From the NCBI GenBank assembly GCA_933207985.1, contig OW240916.1, forward strand, positions 264,654,337-264,718,336: DNA of 64,000 nt. Direction: 5' to 3'. Shown here in pieces: positions 12,151-25,069 of the stretch. The DNA is from Pelobates cultripes (Eukaryota; Chordata; Amphibia; Anura; Pelobatidae). The notes beneath the pieces were generated by a model. The model saw only the letters and a program-made list of their open reading frames with translations. It was not told the origin of the DNA and did no database searches. Position numbers and translations under genes: made by a program. The stretch's first letter is position 1; every line of letters begins with the position of its first letter.

Positions 12151-12681
12151 GGGGGCTGTGGGGGGCAATAGGTTGCTCACTGCCACAGACTGCTCACTGC
12201 GGTATAGCGAGTAGGGGCATAATTTACTAATACTAAGTAATCTTTACTTAGTATTAGTAAATTTGGCTGAAAGACCAATTCAGGTCTTTTAGCCTTTTAG
12301 TAGATAGCTCCCTAATACCATGGGAATTAGGGAATTATCTACTTATTCATTCCTGTCATTACATTGACTGGCTTTTATTTTATATGAATGTATGTTACTT
12401 GATTGTTGTAAGTGTTGCAAACGCTTACAACTGAATCCTGGCTATGTTTGCATACTTTTTATTTAAAATTGTAATTAAAATTAGGCAATACTGTGCTTCG
12501 CAACTTCGGCACTTCGGTACTTTGACACTTCGGAACTTCAACACTTCGGAAATTCGGTAATTTCGGAACTTCGGGACCTCTGCAATTCGGACATTCGGAA
12601 GTACCCGAATTTCCAAATTGCCAGAAATTCGTCCGAATTCATATTCGGACCGAAACGAATTGCACATGTCTATTTGATTCT

Positions 12682-13118
12682 GAAAACCTTGTGTTTGTTT
12701 GCAGACCCAGACCAGTTTGTTGTTTGAAGGTGAGTACCTACATTACTTTTTTATCTCCATTCTATTTCAAATTCCCATTACTGTGACTTTTCTATATTTA
12801 TATTTGAAAAGTCAACACATATTAATTTACTACTGAACCAGAAAATAAACTTCTTTAAAAGAGGCAACTTCAGTAACTGAAGTAAAACTTTCACATATCT
12901 GACAGTGACGATATTTCATTCCCCCACTCCAAGAAATGCTATTGAAGTGCTTACTGGTGTGAATAGTGCTTTGGAAGAAAGTGAAAACATAATTTCACTT
13001 TTGTGCCCAGGACAATAATTTCACTGATGCTCTGGAGATGATCATGTGGCAAAAATGCTGTACGTGCCCCTGTGTATGGGAACTATTTCACAAGCACTGT
13101 CTGAAATGTTTACATAAT
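12682..13118. other. No recognisable feature
   Basis: Unremarkable AT-rich sequence between two hAT insertions. Confidence 0.5.
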
Positions 13119-13126
13119 GCTTAGAC

Positions 13127-13264
13127 CAGGGGTGCCCAAAAGGTAGATCCCCAGATGTTTCAAAACTGCAGTTTCCATGATGCTTTGTCATACTAAAGGC
13201 ATGTAAAGCATCATGGGAGTGGTAGTTCTACAACTTCTGCGGATCTACCTTTGTGGCACTACTG
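13127..13264. mobile_element. 138-bp hAT-type MITE
   Basis: Inverted termini CAGGGGTGCCCAAAAGGTAG at the left and gatctacctttgtggcactactg as the right-end region (given here in two parts: gatctaccttt, then gtggcactactg). The flanking 8-mers GCTTAGAC (13,119-13,126) and GCATAGAC (13,265-13,272) match at seven of eight positions. The interior is palindromic around atgctttgtc/gcatcatggg. Too short to encode anything. Confidence 0.8.
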
Positions 13265-13272
13265 GCATAGAC

Positions 13273-14617
13273 TATCATTTCTTTTTCTTACTTTCAATTT
13301 TCTTTATTTTTTTGAATTTTGTTTTCATGAAAAACACAGAAAATTGTTATTTCTGCTACAATGCTAGCTTTTGCTTTTATCTCTAATTTTGTAGAAAGTA
13401 CATTTTGTGCTTTTATGTAAAACAACATACATACTGAGTGTCATCTGCAAACAGCCGTGAAAGCTTTTTTTACCTACTTTTGTTTTTCAGATACAAGTAC
13501 TTGACTGACCTATCATGTACAATGTTTTCTTCTAATACTTGCAATTACCTTGCAAACCATTTTTGCAGAGCATGGTAAATTGTTTTTCATTTTTGGAATG
13601 CCATTGATCATTATTCATTGACAGTGTTTTTTTTCCCACAGTTTACAATAAAATGTATTGATCTATGAAATTAAATTCCCATCTCATTTAAACAATTTTC
13701 TTTACTGAATATAAAGCAAGGAAAAGATACTAACGCAAAGACTCAAAAATGTTATAGAGTTACTCCAAATCTTTTGGGGGGGTGGGGGAGAGGACAGGGG
13801 GTGAAGTTACTATGTAATATGCCTTGTTCCTACGTCACGGGTGCCTTGTTCACTCCAATGCTGGCTTTTCACAGCGAAATCTGTGATTGGACAGCTTCGC
13901 CAGCTCAGAGCGCATGTGCTCGGGACCGGCAATGAGAGGGAAGGGTTGGGAGGGTTTAAAAAAAATATATAATAATAATAACTGTGTGTAACAGAGGGTG
14001 GAAGCTCATAGTGGGTGGGAAGGGAGAGGATGATCATGTCTGTCACCAGTATTATGTGTGCGTTAAAGAAGAATACAAAATATGCACAGAATTGACATTG
14101 GCAGCCAGAGTACAGAGTTCTGTTCAACTGTAGCGTGTTACGTTAAAATGGCAAATCATTGACCACATACACACAAAAACCTGGGGGTGACAAACAAAAG
14201 CTCCTCAAGACAAAGAAAGCTTTTTCGATTTACACATATGACTGTTTGGACCCCAAATGTATGAATATTGATCTTACATTGTTTTTATGATTTAATTTTT
14301 CCATTAGGTTATGTGATTATTCATTACATCTTTGTTTCTTTCTCTTTTTCTAGACTCAAAGAATATATGAAGTGATGCCTGGTTTCTTATATATTATTTT
14401 TCCTTGTTTTTTTTAACTTGGCGAGTTTCTTTGTATTTTTTTGTACATAGTTTTTATTGCTTTATATAATGCTGGGAACTGTATTAGCATAGACTCTTTT
14501 TCTTGTTCTCTAATTTTTATTCATGTATGTGGTGGTCTGTTGAAGAATCACCCCCACAGATGCCCTTTTCCCATAATAACACACCATTGATCCACGAGAT
14601 ATAATATCGCCAGTATC
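13273..14617. other. No recognisable feature
   Basis: AT-rich sequence. The open frame at 13,810-14,127 on the minus strand has no motif, and I do not call a gene. Confidence 0.5.
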
Positions 14618-16251
14618 CAGGGCCAGATTAACATAGGGGCTGATGGAGCTGCAGCTCCAGGCCCATGCCCATGGAATAGGCCCATTGATTTAAAAAAAAA
14701 AAAAAATGTTTTATTTGTTTTTTTTACACATTACTCTTAGGGTTGCCACCTGGCTAGTATTTTATGGTATTTGGGACTGCCTGGCCGGTGCCAGTATTGC
14801 AGTAAAATCAGCAATACCAATGCCGGTATATTTCTTAGTATTAACGGAGATTACTCTGTAATAACAGCGCAAGCCAGTAGGGGTCACTGTGTGTGGAAAG
14901 AGGCAGAGATAGAAAGTTACAGCATATCCCTGCCTCTCTCTACTCACTGATCTGTGGGGGAGCAGCTACACAGCACAGAAAGTCCAGACAGCAGCTCACA
15001 GCTTGCAGAGACAGCCCAAAGTTCAGGTAACTGAGGGACCTGGGGACACTGAGGGACTAGGGGATGCTGTGAGACAATTGGGGACACTGAGACACTGAGG
15101 GACTAGGGGATGCTGTGAGACACTTGGGGACACTGAGACACTGTGTCCCTAGTGTCTGTGTCCCCATGTATCCCAATGTCCCCAAGTGTCTGTGTCCCCA
15201 TTTCTCCCAGCCAGTATCCCTAGTGTCTCAGTGTCGCCATGTCTCCTAGTGTTCCCATGTCTCAGTGTCTACCAGTGTGCCCTAGTGTCACAGTGTTCCC
15301 ATGTCTCTAAGTGTCCTCCAGTGTCCAAGTGACATGGGGACACTGGGAGACATGAGGGGACACTGCGACACATGGGTCACTGTAAGACTAGGAGACACTG
15401 GGAACAATCCATCTTTCATTCAGCAGAATCAAACTGTAAGTAGGTTTTTGGTGATTTTACATAATTTTCTTTATGCAAATTAGTAAGGCAGGTATTTTTT
15501 TCCAAGAAAGGTGGCAACCCTAACAATCCTTCACATACTATTGCTTAAGTATGGAAACTTAGGAGGGATGTATGGGAAAAAAAGTTGTATGGACTGGCTG
15601 ACAATGAAATTAGTTATGGTAATGCTGACTTTGGTATCTAACACTGTGGTTGTCCTTTTTCTTCTACACGCACTACATATACCTTTTCTCTGTCCCAGAC
15701 TATATGCCAGGAGCTTCTGCCTGCTAGTAAGAAGGTAAGGAGACAAGTGGGCATTTGAGTGCTAGGGGGCAGTCCTTAGAAAGCGTGGAACGAACAGATC
15801 ATAAGACACATTTATGCCAAGCTCAGAGTGCTGTTTGCATAGTATGCTAGTTGGCTAGCCTGCATAATTCTCAGGCAGCTTGACATGCATTCAATTCTTT
15901 AGGCAGGCATGCATCCTTTTTAGGCATGTTCGCCTCTTTCGGCAGTTCAGATTACATGATTTGCGCCAATGACACACCGTGCTACCCCGTCCATTGACTG
16001 CCTGCTTCACTGGACACTGCTGTTAGAGGTATGGATTTACTTGAAAAATGAAAGCATAAATAAGAGAGAGATTAGCATAGAGTATGTGTTTTCTTATAGC
16101 TGCATTCTATAAGTTTCCCTCCAGCACCACTTCTGCCAGATACATGACACTAGGGAGGTATGACTGTTTCAGTGTTTTTGGTCGATAATATTCTGTAATT
16201 AGGCCCATCATAATTGTCAGCACCAGGCCCACTGTACTCTTAATCTGAACC
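14618..16251. mobile_element. Older hAT-like element carrying a nested element
   Basis: The left end CAGGGCCAGATTAACATAGG is the same as at 4001. The right end near 16,230-16,251 (ccaggcccactgtactctta) is decayed. The interior matches 1482-1855, 3928-3985 and 4081-4290. It is split by a second element at 14,738-15,522. Non-coding. Confidence 0.6.
14738..15522. mobile_element. Nested element with TAGGGTTGCCACC termini
   Basis: The termini tagggttgccacct and aggtggcaacccta are inverted repeats. The empty site is visible at 4,085-4,100 (attactcttcacatac), which is interrupted here after attactct. The 8-bp flanks attactct and acaatcct agree at only four positions, so the target duplication is decayed. 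The interior carries a minisatellite of ggggacactgagggactagg-like units (15,040-15,400). Confidence 0.65.
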
Positions 16252-16908
16252 CAAAACATGACGCAAGGCTTAATGCTGGGAGAAGACTGTTTCTTGGCAG
16301 TACAGACATCAAATTTTTACAGTCAGTAAACTCCTCCTCTGTGCCTGTGAGATAATTGAGTCAGGAACACCCAAAACGTACCCCCAAAATACATGGGAAC
16401 CCCGCACAAATCACATCCCTGGAGAGCCTGGATCTGGAACAATATATCCCAAAATCACCCAGATCTGGTCAGTAGTTTTCAATCGCCATCGCAGGGAAGT
16501 TCTGATCGATCTGCCACGAGGCAGAAGCCCTAAATAGTTCCATGGACATTGTGGCAAGAGCCAGTCTACGTTCATGGGGTTTTGTACGCAAACCATATAA
16601 GGTATAGTAAAGCTGGTTTGTGTAGGATGCTCCCTGTGTTCGGTATTCTGTAACTCCCGACCGTTGTTCGTCTAAGTGAACGGGGACTTGAACAGGCCGT
16701 AGATCCATGGTGACCGGTGTGCATGTGAGTGCCTGGCCGAAATGAGTTCCAGGCACTCAACGACCAGGTCCCGCTGCCAGAGTTCGGAAGACAAGATGGC
16801 CACCATACATTGTCCCAACCACGTGCGTTCCCATGTACAAAATGGCGGTCACCCAGTGGAGCGTTCTATTAATTATTTCCTTTTTGGTTTTCGTACAAGA
16901 TACATAAC
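16252..16908. other. Unassigned sequence, probably repeat-derived
   Basis: This is more GC-rich than its surroundings and is interrupted by a hAT at 16,917. Overlapping short frames in several phases show no domain. It may be an LTR or an unclassified repeat. I cannot name it. Confidence 0.3.
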
Positions 16909-16916
16909 GTTCCACG

Positions 16917-17756
16917 CAGGGCGTATTAGCCGCGAGGCAAACAAGGCATTTGCCTTGGGCGGCATTTTTCAGGGGGTGGCAAAAAACGCCGCCCCCCAAA
17001 TGCCCAGGGCAAATGCCTAGTTAGCCTTGCGGCTAACTGACATCCTGAGCGGGCGGGCGGTGCTGGCAGGCGGGCGGCTGGCGAGGGAGCACTTCCTATG
17101 AGCTGACTGCTCGGCTCCCTCGCGCGCCTCATAGTACATGACGTCATCTTCCGGCTCCCAGCATCACTCTGCACCCGGTGCGCGAGGGAGCCGAGCAGTC
17201 AGCTCATAGGAAGTGCTCCCTCGCCAGCCACCCGCCTGCCAGCGCCGCCCGCCCGACCTGCAGCCACTGGACCACCGGACCACCAGGGAGAGAGACCCCC
17301 CCCCCCCAGCACTCCCAAAGGTAAGGAGGTTGGGGGGGGATTTAAATTAAAAAAAAGTTAATGTGTGTGTGTGTTTGTGTCTGACTGTGTTTGTGAGTGT
17401 GTGTGTGTTTGTGTCTGACTGTGTTTGTGAGTGTGTGTGTGTCTGTGTGTGTGTTTGTGTCTGACTGTGTTTGTGTCTGTGTATGTGTCTGACTGTGTGT
17501 GTGTGTATGTGTCTGACTGTGTGTGTGTGTTTGTCTGTGTGTGTTTGTGTGTGTGTTTGTGTCTGACTGTGTGTGTGTGTTTGTGTCTGACTGTGTGTGT
17601 GTGTGTTTATGAGTGTGTGTGTGTCTGTGTATCTCTGACTGTGTGTGTGTGTTTGTGTCTGACTGTGTGTGTGTGTATTTAGAAGGTGGGGCGGGGGGAA
17701 GGGTTGGGTGGGGGTGGCCTAGGCCTAGGGCAGCACAAAACCAGGATACACCACTG
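16917..17756. mobile_element. Non-autonomous hAT with long hairpin and TG-rich tract
   Basis: The left terminus is CAGGGCGTATTAGCC. The right terminus in reverse complement starts CAGTGGTGTATCCTGG. The flanking 8-mers GTTCCACG (16,909-16,916) and GTTCAACG (17,757-17,764) agree at seven of eight positions. Inverted arms of roughly 75 bp (about 17,050-17,130 and 17,176-17,255, both containing the gcacttcctatgagctgact/complement segment) form a strong hairpin. A degenerate TG-rich tract fills 17,357-17,680. No transposase. Confidence 0.8.
17357..17680 (+). repeat. TG-rich minisatellite
   Basis: Degenerate tgtgtgtgtttgtgtctgac units, inside the hAT element at 16,917-17,756. Confidence 0.85.
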
Positions 17757-17764
17757 GTTCAACG

Positions 17765-18430
17765 TTCTAATGGGTCTCTGGGGTGCTCTCTGGGACATGA
17801 ATCAAAATGAACAGAAAAAGCAGAACGTGATGGGGTATTCCTTCACAATTTAGTTTAATTTTGATGAATTGTTTTCACTTCATATTTAGTCAAATGGGAG
17901 GTTTGTTCTTTCGATTAAGCAATGCTCTGTGTATTTAAATTATTTGTGGTGGGGGTGTAAGCTTAGGCTTGACAAAGACCAGGTGATTTGGTCGAAACGT
18001 TGTCTTGTGGAATACATTTCTTCATTGTAACTTTTGGTGTTGCAGTTCCATCATTTATCATTTTGTGCAACTTTGGGGGTCCACGGAGGGTGCTTACGGA
18101 ACCTGCACTCATTTATACATTTGCAAGTAGAGCTCGTCTCCGTCTATCTCAATTCAGAACAGAGTTCTGGGCTGCCAATGTGCAACTAGCCCCTATCACA
18201 CAAATATTTCAGTATGTGAAGAGTTTCAAATAGCAACACTGCACATATAAACTCTTATCACAAGACCACTGCAAATCACTGAAAATAAAATTTATATATT
18301 ATATTTCATTAATAATTGTCTGAAAGATTGTCATGGTTTTTCAATTTTTTTGAATGGGAATTGTAGAGAATTGAAAGTACAATTGCACAATAAAAGAAAA
18401 AAAATGAATAAACACAAAAGTGAATTCCTT
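17765..18430. other. Unassigned, probably repeat-derived
   Basis: Contains gacaaagaccaggtgatttg followed by gtcgaaacgttg near 17,970-18,002, a phrase style common in dispersed vertebrate repeats. No coding signal. Confidence 0.3.
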
Positions 18431-18439
18431 GCATTAACA

Positions 18440-19695
18440 GAGCAAAAAACAGGTCGCAACCCCAGACGATTGTTTCAACCTTGTTAGGCATCATCAGTGA
18501 GGAATAGCTGATATCTCTCTAGGCACCATGATCAAGGGGTCCATGTCTGGATTACCCTTTAAACTTATGCAGAGCAAAATACAGGTCGCAAGAGAATACT
18601 GAGTACTGGCAGCAGCTGAAATAGCCTGCCCTTTGGTGGGTCCCCGCTCAGTTCTCAAGCTGGCTTTAGCTCATCTTATGCCATTACAGAGGAAACATCT
18701 CTGAAACATATCAGACTGGTCCCAACCATATGGGCAGTCCAGATCCAAAATGCCAGCAAGTTCACTCTGCACAAGAGACACAGCAACCCCAGAGAATTGT
18801 TTCAGCCTTGTTAGGCATCATCAGTGAAGAATAGCTGATATTTCTCTAGGCACCATGAGCAAGGGGTCCACATCTGGATTACCCTTTAAACTTATGGAGA
18901 GCAAAAAACAGGTCGCAAGAGAATACTGTGTACGGGCAGCAGCTGAAATAGCCTGCCCTTCGGTGGGTCCCCGCTCAGTTCTTAAGCTGGCTTTAGCTCA
19001 TCTTGTGCCATTACAGAGGAAACCTCTCTGAAACATATCAGACTGGTCTCACCCATATGGGCAGTCCAGAACCGAAATGCAAGTTCCCTCTGCACGAGAG
19101 ACACAGTAACCCCAGACGATCGTTTCAGCCTTGTTAGGCATCATCAGCGAGGCATAGCTGATATCTCTCTAGGCACACTGAACAAGGGGTCCACGGATCT
19201 GGACTGCCCATATGGGTGGGCCCAGTCTGATATGTTTCAGAGATGTTCTCTCTGTAATGGCACATGATGAGCTAAAACCAGCTTGAGATCTGAGCGGGGA
19301 CCCACCGAAGGGAAGGCTATTTCAGCTGCTGTCCATTCTCAGTATTCTCTTGCGCCCTGTTTTTGCTCTCCACAAGTTTAAAGGGTAATCCAGACGTGGA
19401 CTCCTTGCTCATGGTGCCTAGAGAGATATCAGCTATGCCTCACTGATGATGCCTAACAAGGTTGAAACGATTGTCTGGGGTTGCTGTATTTCTCGTGAGG
19501 AGGGAACTTTCTGGCATTTTGGATCTGGACTGCCTGTATGGGTGGGACCAGTCTTATATGTTTCAGAGATGTTCTCTCTGTAATGGCACAAGATGAGCTA
19601 AAACCAGCTTGAGATCTGAGTGGGGACCCACCAAAGGGCAAGCTATTTCAGCTGCTGCCCGTTCTCAGTATTTTCTTGCGCCCCATTTTTTGCTC
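18440..19695. repeat. Foldback array of about 325-bp units
   Basis: Three direct units start with caaccccaga-like text near 18,456, 18,783 and 19,106 (periods 327 and 323 bp; the third is cut short). From about 19,198 the same sequence continues in reverse complement for about one and a half units (tgatgatgcctaacaaggtt at about 19,443). The result is a large inverted repeat able to form double-stranded RNA if transcribed. I cannot name the family. Confidence 0.75.
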
Positions 19696-19699
19696 CTTG

Positions 19700-22300
19700 A
19701 ACTAACAGTTTTATGCTAAAATACCCAAATTGGAAAAATTCTTGGGTTTGACCTAATATTTATAATTAGTTTTGAATTCACTTTGAATTCCAGGCAATTC
19801 ACACTGTAATTAAATAAACCTGTGTATTTCACTACATTTCTTAACCGTTATTTTATCTATTGACTGGGATGTGTTGAAGAGGCACATTGTACCCTGTCAT
19901 CTCTTTATTCTTATTATGATACTCTATCATGTGTTAATTGTCAGAACACAAACGTCATTCAAAGTGAAAAATGCCCTAGGAACCTATGTTCCTAGTTTTT
20001 CAATTTCTAATTTAATTTGAATTCCTGAGGATTTATGTCTCAGTGAATAACCCTGAGTAATGTTTTATCCACTTTCTCTAGTACTGTTTTGATGTCTTTT
20101 CCTGTTTTCAGTTGCTTTATTCTATTAATAAACACCTTAAAGCTTCTACACATTAAAAACATAGAAATATCTTTCTTGAGAATAATCTCAGTTGCCATGC
20201 ATACAATGTTTTTCACTAGCAATCCACTTCATAGTCCACATCCATCATTTCATTGGCAATCCACTTCATCATCTCCCCACAAAGAAGCTCTTCTCATGTG
20301 AATGGATTTGACCTCTTGTCAAGAAGTATCAACTCCATTAAATTAATTCGCTGAAGACATGAAAGGAGAAGACAAATGAGCACAAACAAGTGAGAGTCTA
20401 TGTAACCTATGGGCACTATATGGTTTTTATAGACAACTGTGTGATGTTTCATTTTTGTACACTGACATCTTTAAGTGATAAACCCTCGAAAGATCATTAT
20501 TAAGTTGTTCTAAGTAAACGACCTTTAATAATATCTCTTCACGGGTTTATTTTTTTTAGGACCACTTTGAAAGATTGGCAATACTATATCAAATAAAACC
20601 CCATACAAAGAAATACCTTACCAGCCTGGGGAACAGCACATTTCCTGTTCCACTGAGGATATGGAATGGGCAGTCCTGGGCTACAGGAACAAGTTTTGTC
20701 TTGGCCAAGAAACTGAGCAAGAACAGATGCCCCAGTATGGACAGAAATCTATGACTCAGAGTTGCAACCAAGAGTGGATTTAAAGCAACTAATATTTTAC
20801 ACTTTTCTGGACTAGAAAGTATTGAACTATGTCGGAAACTTTACTGTTAGCTGACAAAAGTAGGGCACACCTCTATATAATAAATATATTTACATAATTC
20901 TCAGAATGGCATGAAAGGAGGTTGGGAAGAGTGAAATTAAAGGCAAAATATATGCCATCCTGAAGTTATGTTAACTATTTATTTTGCAGAACTGCTGCAC
21001 ATCTACAGCCTTCCTCTATAAAGCCACTTTCTTGCCCATTTATGAGATACCATTTCATATCTTCTGGAACTGTGGAAATTTAAATATATTGTAAAAAAAA
21101 AAAAACAACCCAAATTAATCTCTACTTCCCAATACTTTAATAGGTTAACGCTAGATCCTTTATTTTAGGACATGTGGCTGGAGGTACGGTCAGGGGTTGA
21201 CTTCATGACATATTGATAGCCTGTGAAAAGGCAACTTTTTTGTCTTATAATTTTATTTTATTTACATAGGTCCATGTCTAAAACACTGGCAATATTACTT
21301 TCAGTGTCACTGAATAATGGCCCTGTTCTAACACTCAAAAATATGCAGCTGCAAAAATAGTCGTCCATTAGGATAGAAAAGAGAGACAGATGGGTTTGAA
21401 CTAGAAAATAGGGACTGTACCTCCTAAATAGGGATACTTGAAAGGTATTGGAAGCTATGAAAGCAGGAATGTATCATATGCACCATGGAAATGGGAAGCT
21501 TACCAGAAATATTTGCTCACACATGAGCGTTAACAGAACCAGGACCATCAGGAATAAGATGGAGGAGGCCGCGAGGGTCAAGTTCTAGTAAGTATTGCTC
21601 ACCTTCTATTGCACGGCCCAGCCACCGCACTGCCAATGAAGATGAAGTTGAGATTAAGTTGTTTTGGGGGAACAAAGTCACTTTAAAGCATTGGCATTTC
21701 AAAAAAGACATGACAAATATATTTTTAATAACTGGAATATTTAGCCTCCTCTTTGTGTTGACAATTCCTACACCTTTTTTAAAGAAAGGACTGATATTTT
21801 TAGATGCATTCTTTATTTTAAAATTCCTAAATATCCTATCATTTCTAGTGAAATGCAATTCATATTAGTCCCACAGAGACCTGGCATCTAGAATTTGAAA
21901 ATTCCTGCTATATTTAATTATATATGTAATTGACAGACAGAGTTCCTAAACATCTCCAGTGGATTTAAATGTATATATTTATAATGTTGACTGAAAAACC
22001 CAAGGCAATATTTAAACATTTCATCACATGAGCATTCATCATGGGAATATCTATCATTGATCACTTTGAGCATGTCAGATTATGGATTTAAGCAATCCTA
22101 GGACTTTATATCACATGATTTTCAATCACAGGACTATTCAAACCATGAACTTTCCTGTGATGAATATTCCTCCAATAAACGTCCATTTGATACTTCAAAT
22201 GTTGTGTTTGTTACTATAAAAACTGTATTAACTGTAATAAAAGCTGGATGTTAGATACTAATATAAAAAAAATGCATTACATTTGCTGATACAGCATGAT
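19700..22300. other. No recognisable feature
   Basis: AT-rich, apparently single-copy at the level I can see. The open frame at 21,517-21,858 (minus) and its neighbours show no domain. Confidence 0.5.
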
Positions 22301-22319
22301 ATCTGAAATGTGGCTGTAG

Positions 22320-22600
22320 ATATAAAAGATATCTTATATCTGTGTGTATGTGCGTGCAACTGTTTGTCAGGGTGTGCATCTGTGTTTGTGTGCATATATG
22401 CCAGTGTGCTTCTGTGTGTCTGTATGTGTGCACACATCTGTGTGTCAGGATATACATCTGTGTATGTGCATCTGTGTGTCAGAGTGTGTATCAGTTTGTC
22501 AGGATGTGTGTGTCGGGGTGCATGTATCTGTGTGTCAACGTGTCAGTGTGTATCTATGTGTGTATATTTGTCGGTGTCTATATGAATTTCTATGAATGAG
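22320..22600 (+). repeat. TG-rich degenerate microsatellite
   Basis: Repeats of tgtgtgtcaggatatacatc-like text. Open frames in all three phases across it are low-complexity artefacts. Confidence 0.75.
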
Positions 22601-23011
22601 TCAGTGTATTTACATGTATTTATGTGGTAATGTGCATTTATACCTATATATGCATCTATGTTGTAATGTATGTGCATACATCCGAGCAGTCAAACACCAG
22701 CACAACATACAAATACACTCCTGCAATCAAACACAAACATTACATACAAACAAACCCCTGCATTAAAACACAAAAATGATACACAAGCACCCTGCCAATC
22801 TAACACCAACACTAAACATTATACTAAAGCGCCAATATGTGCCACAGTGCTGTACAGATATACAACCTAGGCGTTTTTTTGACTTGGAGTGCCTTGGAAA
22901 AATATATTGAAATATTAAGTGTGCCTTGAACCTAAAACGTTTGTAACCACTGCTATTTCATAAGGAATACAAAAGTGTGTTCCTAACGTGTCTTAGCCCC
23001 CATTTAAGTGG

Positions 23012-23901
23012 TTAAAGGGACACTATAGGCACCCACTTAACATCTTCTCATTGAAGTGGTATGGGTGCACTGTTGCTATTCTCTTAACCAGGCAACTGAA
23101 AACATTGCAGTTTTAAATAAACTTCCTTTAACTGCATTTTGTATGAATTTTGGTCTTTACGGCAGCACCACTACCGCTACAATGCATGTTCTGGGTATGC
23201 CCCCAATTCCCATTTTTTGAGTTTTAGAGATACTGCAATGTTTACATTGAAGGGTTAAAATTGCCTCTAGTTGCTGTCTACTAGACAGCCACCAGTGTTG
23301 GTTCCTGCTGTTTCATGGAATTTGACTCTGTGAAACAACCCTGGACGTCCTCATGCTGTGTACATTGTCAAAATCCACCATAGGAAAGCATTGATCCAAT
23401 TCTTTCCTTTGGTAAATGCCTAATGTGCTTGTGATGCTTGTTGCACATGATCGGAGCTAACATCGGAGGAGGCAGAGAATTAACCGGTACCGAGGAACCA
23501 CAGCACTGGGAAAAGGTGGGTGAATTCAAGAGTTGTTGTTATTGTACAGCTTTGTATTCCTAAACCTAAAGTATTCCTTTTGAATGTCGATTACTTACCT
23601 TTTATCCCACACTGTGCTTCTCTTTCCATGGCTGGCCCGCCTCCTTGGCTGAAATTTTCAGTCTTGATGATCTCGGCCAATCCAGTCCTTTCCAATAGAA
23701 AAGCATTGGGAGGCTAGTATGTGTGCTCTGTAAAACACCGGCTGTGACAATCAAATAGTCTTTTTGAGTGACAGCCACTAGAGGCATTTAAACCCTGATA
23801 TGCAAACATATTTTCAGTTGCAGGGTTATAATGAGTGGGACATGGCACCCATCCCACTTTATTGAGATTAAGTGGTCTAGGTCCCTATAGTGTTCCTTTA
23901 A
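23012..23901. mobile_element. T2/Kolobok-type MITE (complete)
   Basis: Starts TTAAAGGGACACTATAGG and ends ccctatagtgttcctttaa, inverted termini bounded by TTAA. This end structure is that of the T2 family of frog MITEs, assigned to the Kolobok superfamily. About 890 bp, no coding capacity. Confidence 0.75.
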
Positions 23902-24177
23902 TTATTAACTCAGGGATTATTTCCAAAGTGTTTGCTAAAAATGTACTTCCCAAATCTTCTGTTATTTATCTGTCATTAAGGGAACCAATGGTAAAAAATT
24001 TACTTACCTTAAATGCTCCCATATATATTGAATACAGAATGTATCATATAGACACACAATGTATTAAATATATAGAAATTTACCAACCTTTGCTCTGCTC
24101 CAGCGCTGCTCGTGGGTGTTACTTGTTACTTGTAACACCGCCACCCAGGCCGTCCTGAGCTCCGCCTCCCATTTTCT

Positions 24178-24290
24178 TTAAAGGACCACTATAGGCACCC
24201 AGACCACTTCAGCTTAATGAAGTGGTCTGGGTGCCAGGTCCAGCTAGGGTTAACCCTTTTTTCTATAAACATAGCAGTTTCGGTGTCCTC
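24178..24290 (+). mobile_element. T2/Kolobok-type MITE, left half only
   Basis: TTAAAGGACCACTATAGGC leads into a perfect 12-bp inverted repeat cagaccacttca/tgaagtggtctg at 24,200-24,229. It continues to about 24,290, then the similarity ends. No right terminus. Confidence 0.6.
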
Positions 24291-24678
24291 CTTCTATATG
24301 TTCATCATTTGCTCTCTTAGATGCACCATTGTCTCAGAGTTTTGCCCTGTACATGCCTCTTGGGTAAATATGAAGCCTCTAGGGTAAATAAGATGGATGA
24401 TAAACCATTTGCCCTATTAATGTCACTGAGCCTTTGGCTCACTACTTGATTACAATTTAAGTGTTCCACTAATGTAATAAATGGCTTGTTTGTAGTGGGA
24501 GAAAGATGGTGTATGACTGATGTAATTAATTTATTAACTGGAAAATGTATTATAGATTTCATTTTGCATTTCACAGACCCATCTTTGTCATCTGCACAAA
24601 CAACACTTTTTTCACAATTCACAGTAAAAAGGTTTAATGTTCATTAATATGATATGCTATATTACAGTCCACAGAGTC

Positions 24679-25045
24679 TTAAAGGACCACTATAGTCGCC
24701 CAGACCACTTCAGCTCAATGAAGTGGTCTGGGTGTCAGGTCCCCCATGTTTTAACTCTCCAGCTATAAACATTGCAGTTTCAGAGAAACCGCTATGTTTA
24801 CATTGCAGGTTTAATCCAGCCTCTAGTAGATGTCTTCCTGACAGCCGCTATAGGCGCTTTCGCAACGCTCAATGTGAAAATCGCATTCAGCACACACGAA
24901 CGTCCATAGGAAAGCATTGAGTAATGCTTTCCTATGGGCAGCTTGAATGCACGCGCAGCTCTGGCTGCGCATGCGCATTTGGCTCCACTCAGGAGCTGAC
25001 GTTGGAGGGGGAGGAGAGGCTAAAGGGGTTTTAACCCATTCAGCC
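24679..25045 (+). mobile_element. T2/Kolobok-type MITE, left part
   Basis: Same start and subterminal palindrome as at 24,178. It then runs on through the phrase aggaaagcattgagtaatgc and the GC-rich segment gctgcgcatgcgcatttggc. A clean right terminus is not visible. Confidence 0.6.
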
Positions 25046-25069
25046 CAGCAGGATGTGGCCATTAAGGGG

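Larger units (their letters stand above)
10553..12672. mobile_element. hAT foldback element with minisatellite arms (copy B)
   Basis: The termini TAGGCATGTGCA (10,553-10,564) and TGCACATGTCTA (12,661-12,672) are inverted. They are flanked by a perfect 8-bp duplication TTTGATTC (10,545-10,552 and 12,673-12,680), which supports hAT-type insertion. Two G/C-rich minisatellite arms (about 10,670-11,215 and 11,745-12,150) are reverse complements of each other, so the whole element can fold into a giant hairpin. The loop holds a promoter-like CCAAT/GC/TATA segment. There is no transposase, so it must be moved by an enzyme encoded elsewhere. Confidence 0.85.

Noticed and set aside
13810..14127. 105-residue minus-strand frame
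   Set aside because: No motif, no homologous look, and it ends in a low-complexity AT tract.
17431..17682. Cys/Val-rich open frame
   Set aside because: TG-rich simple repeat; no stop codons arise in such DNA.
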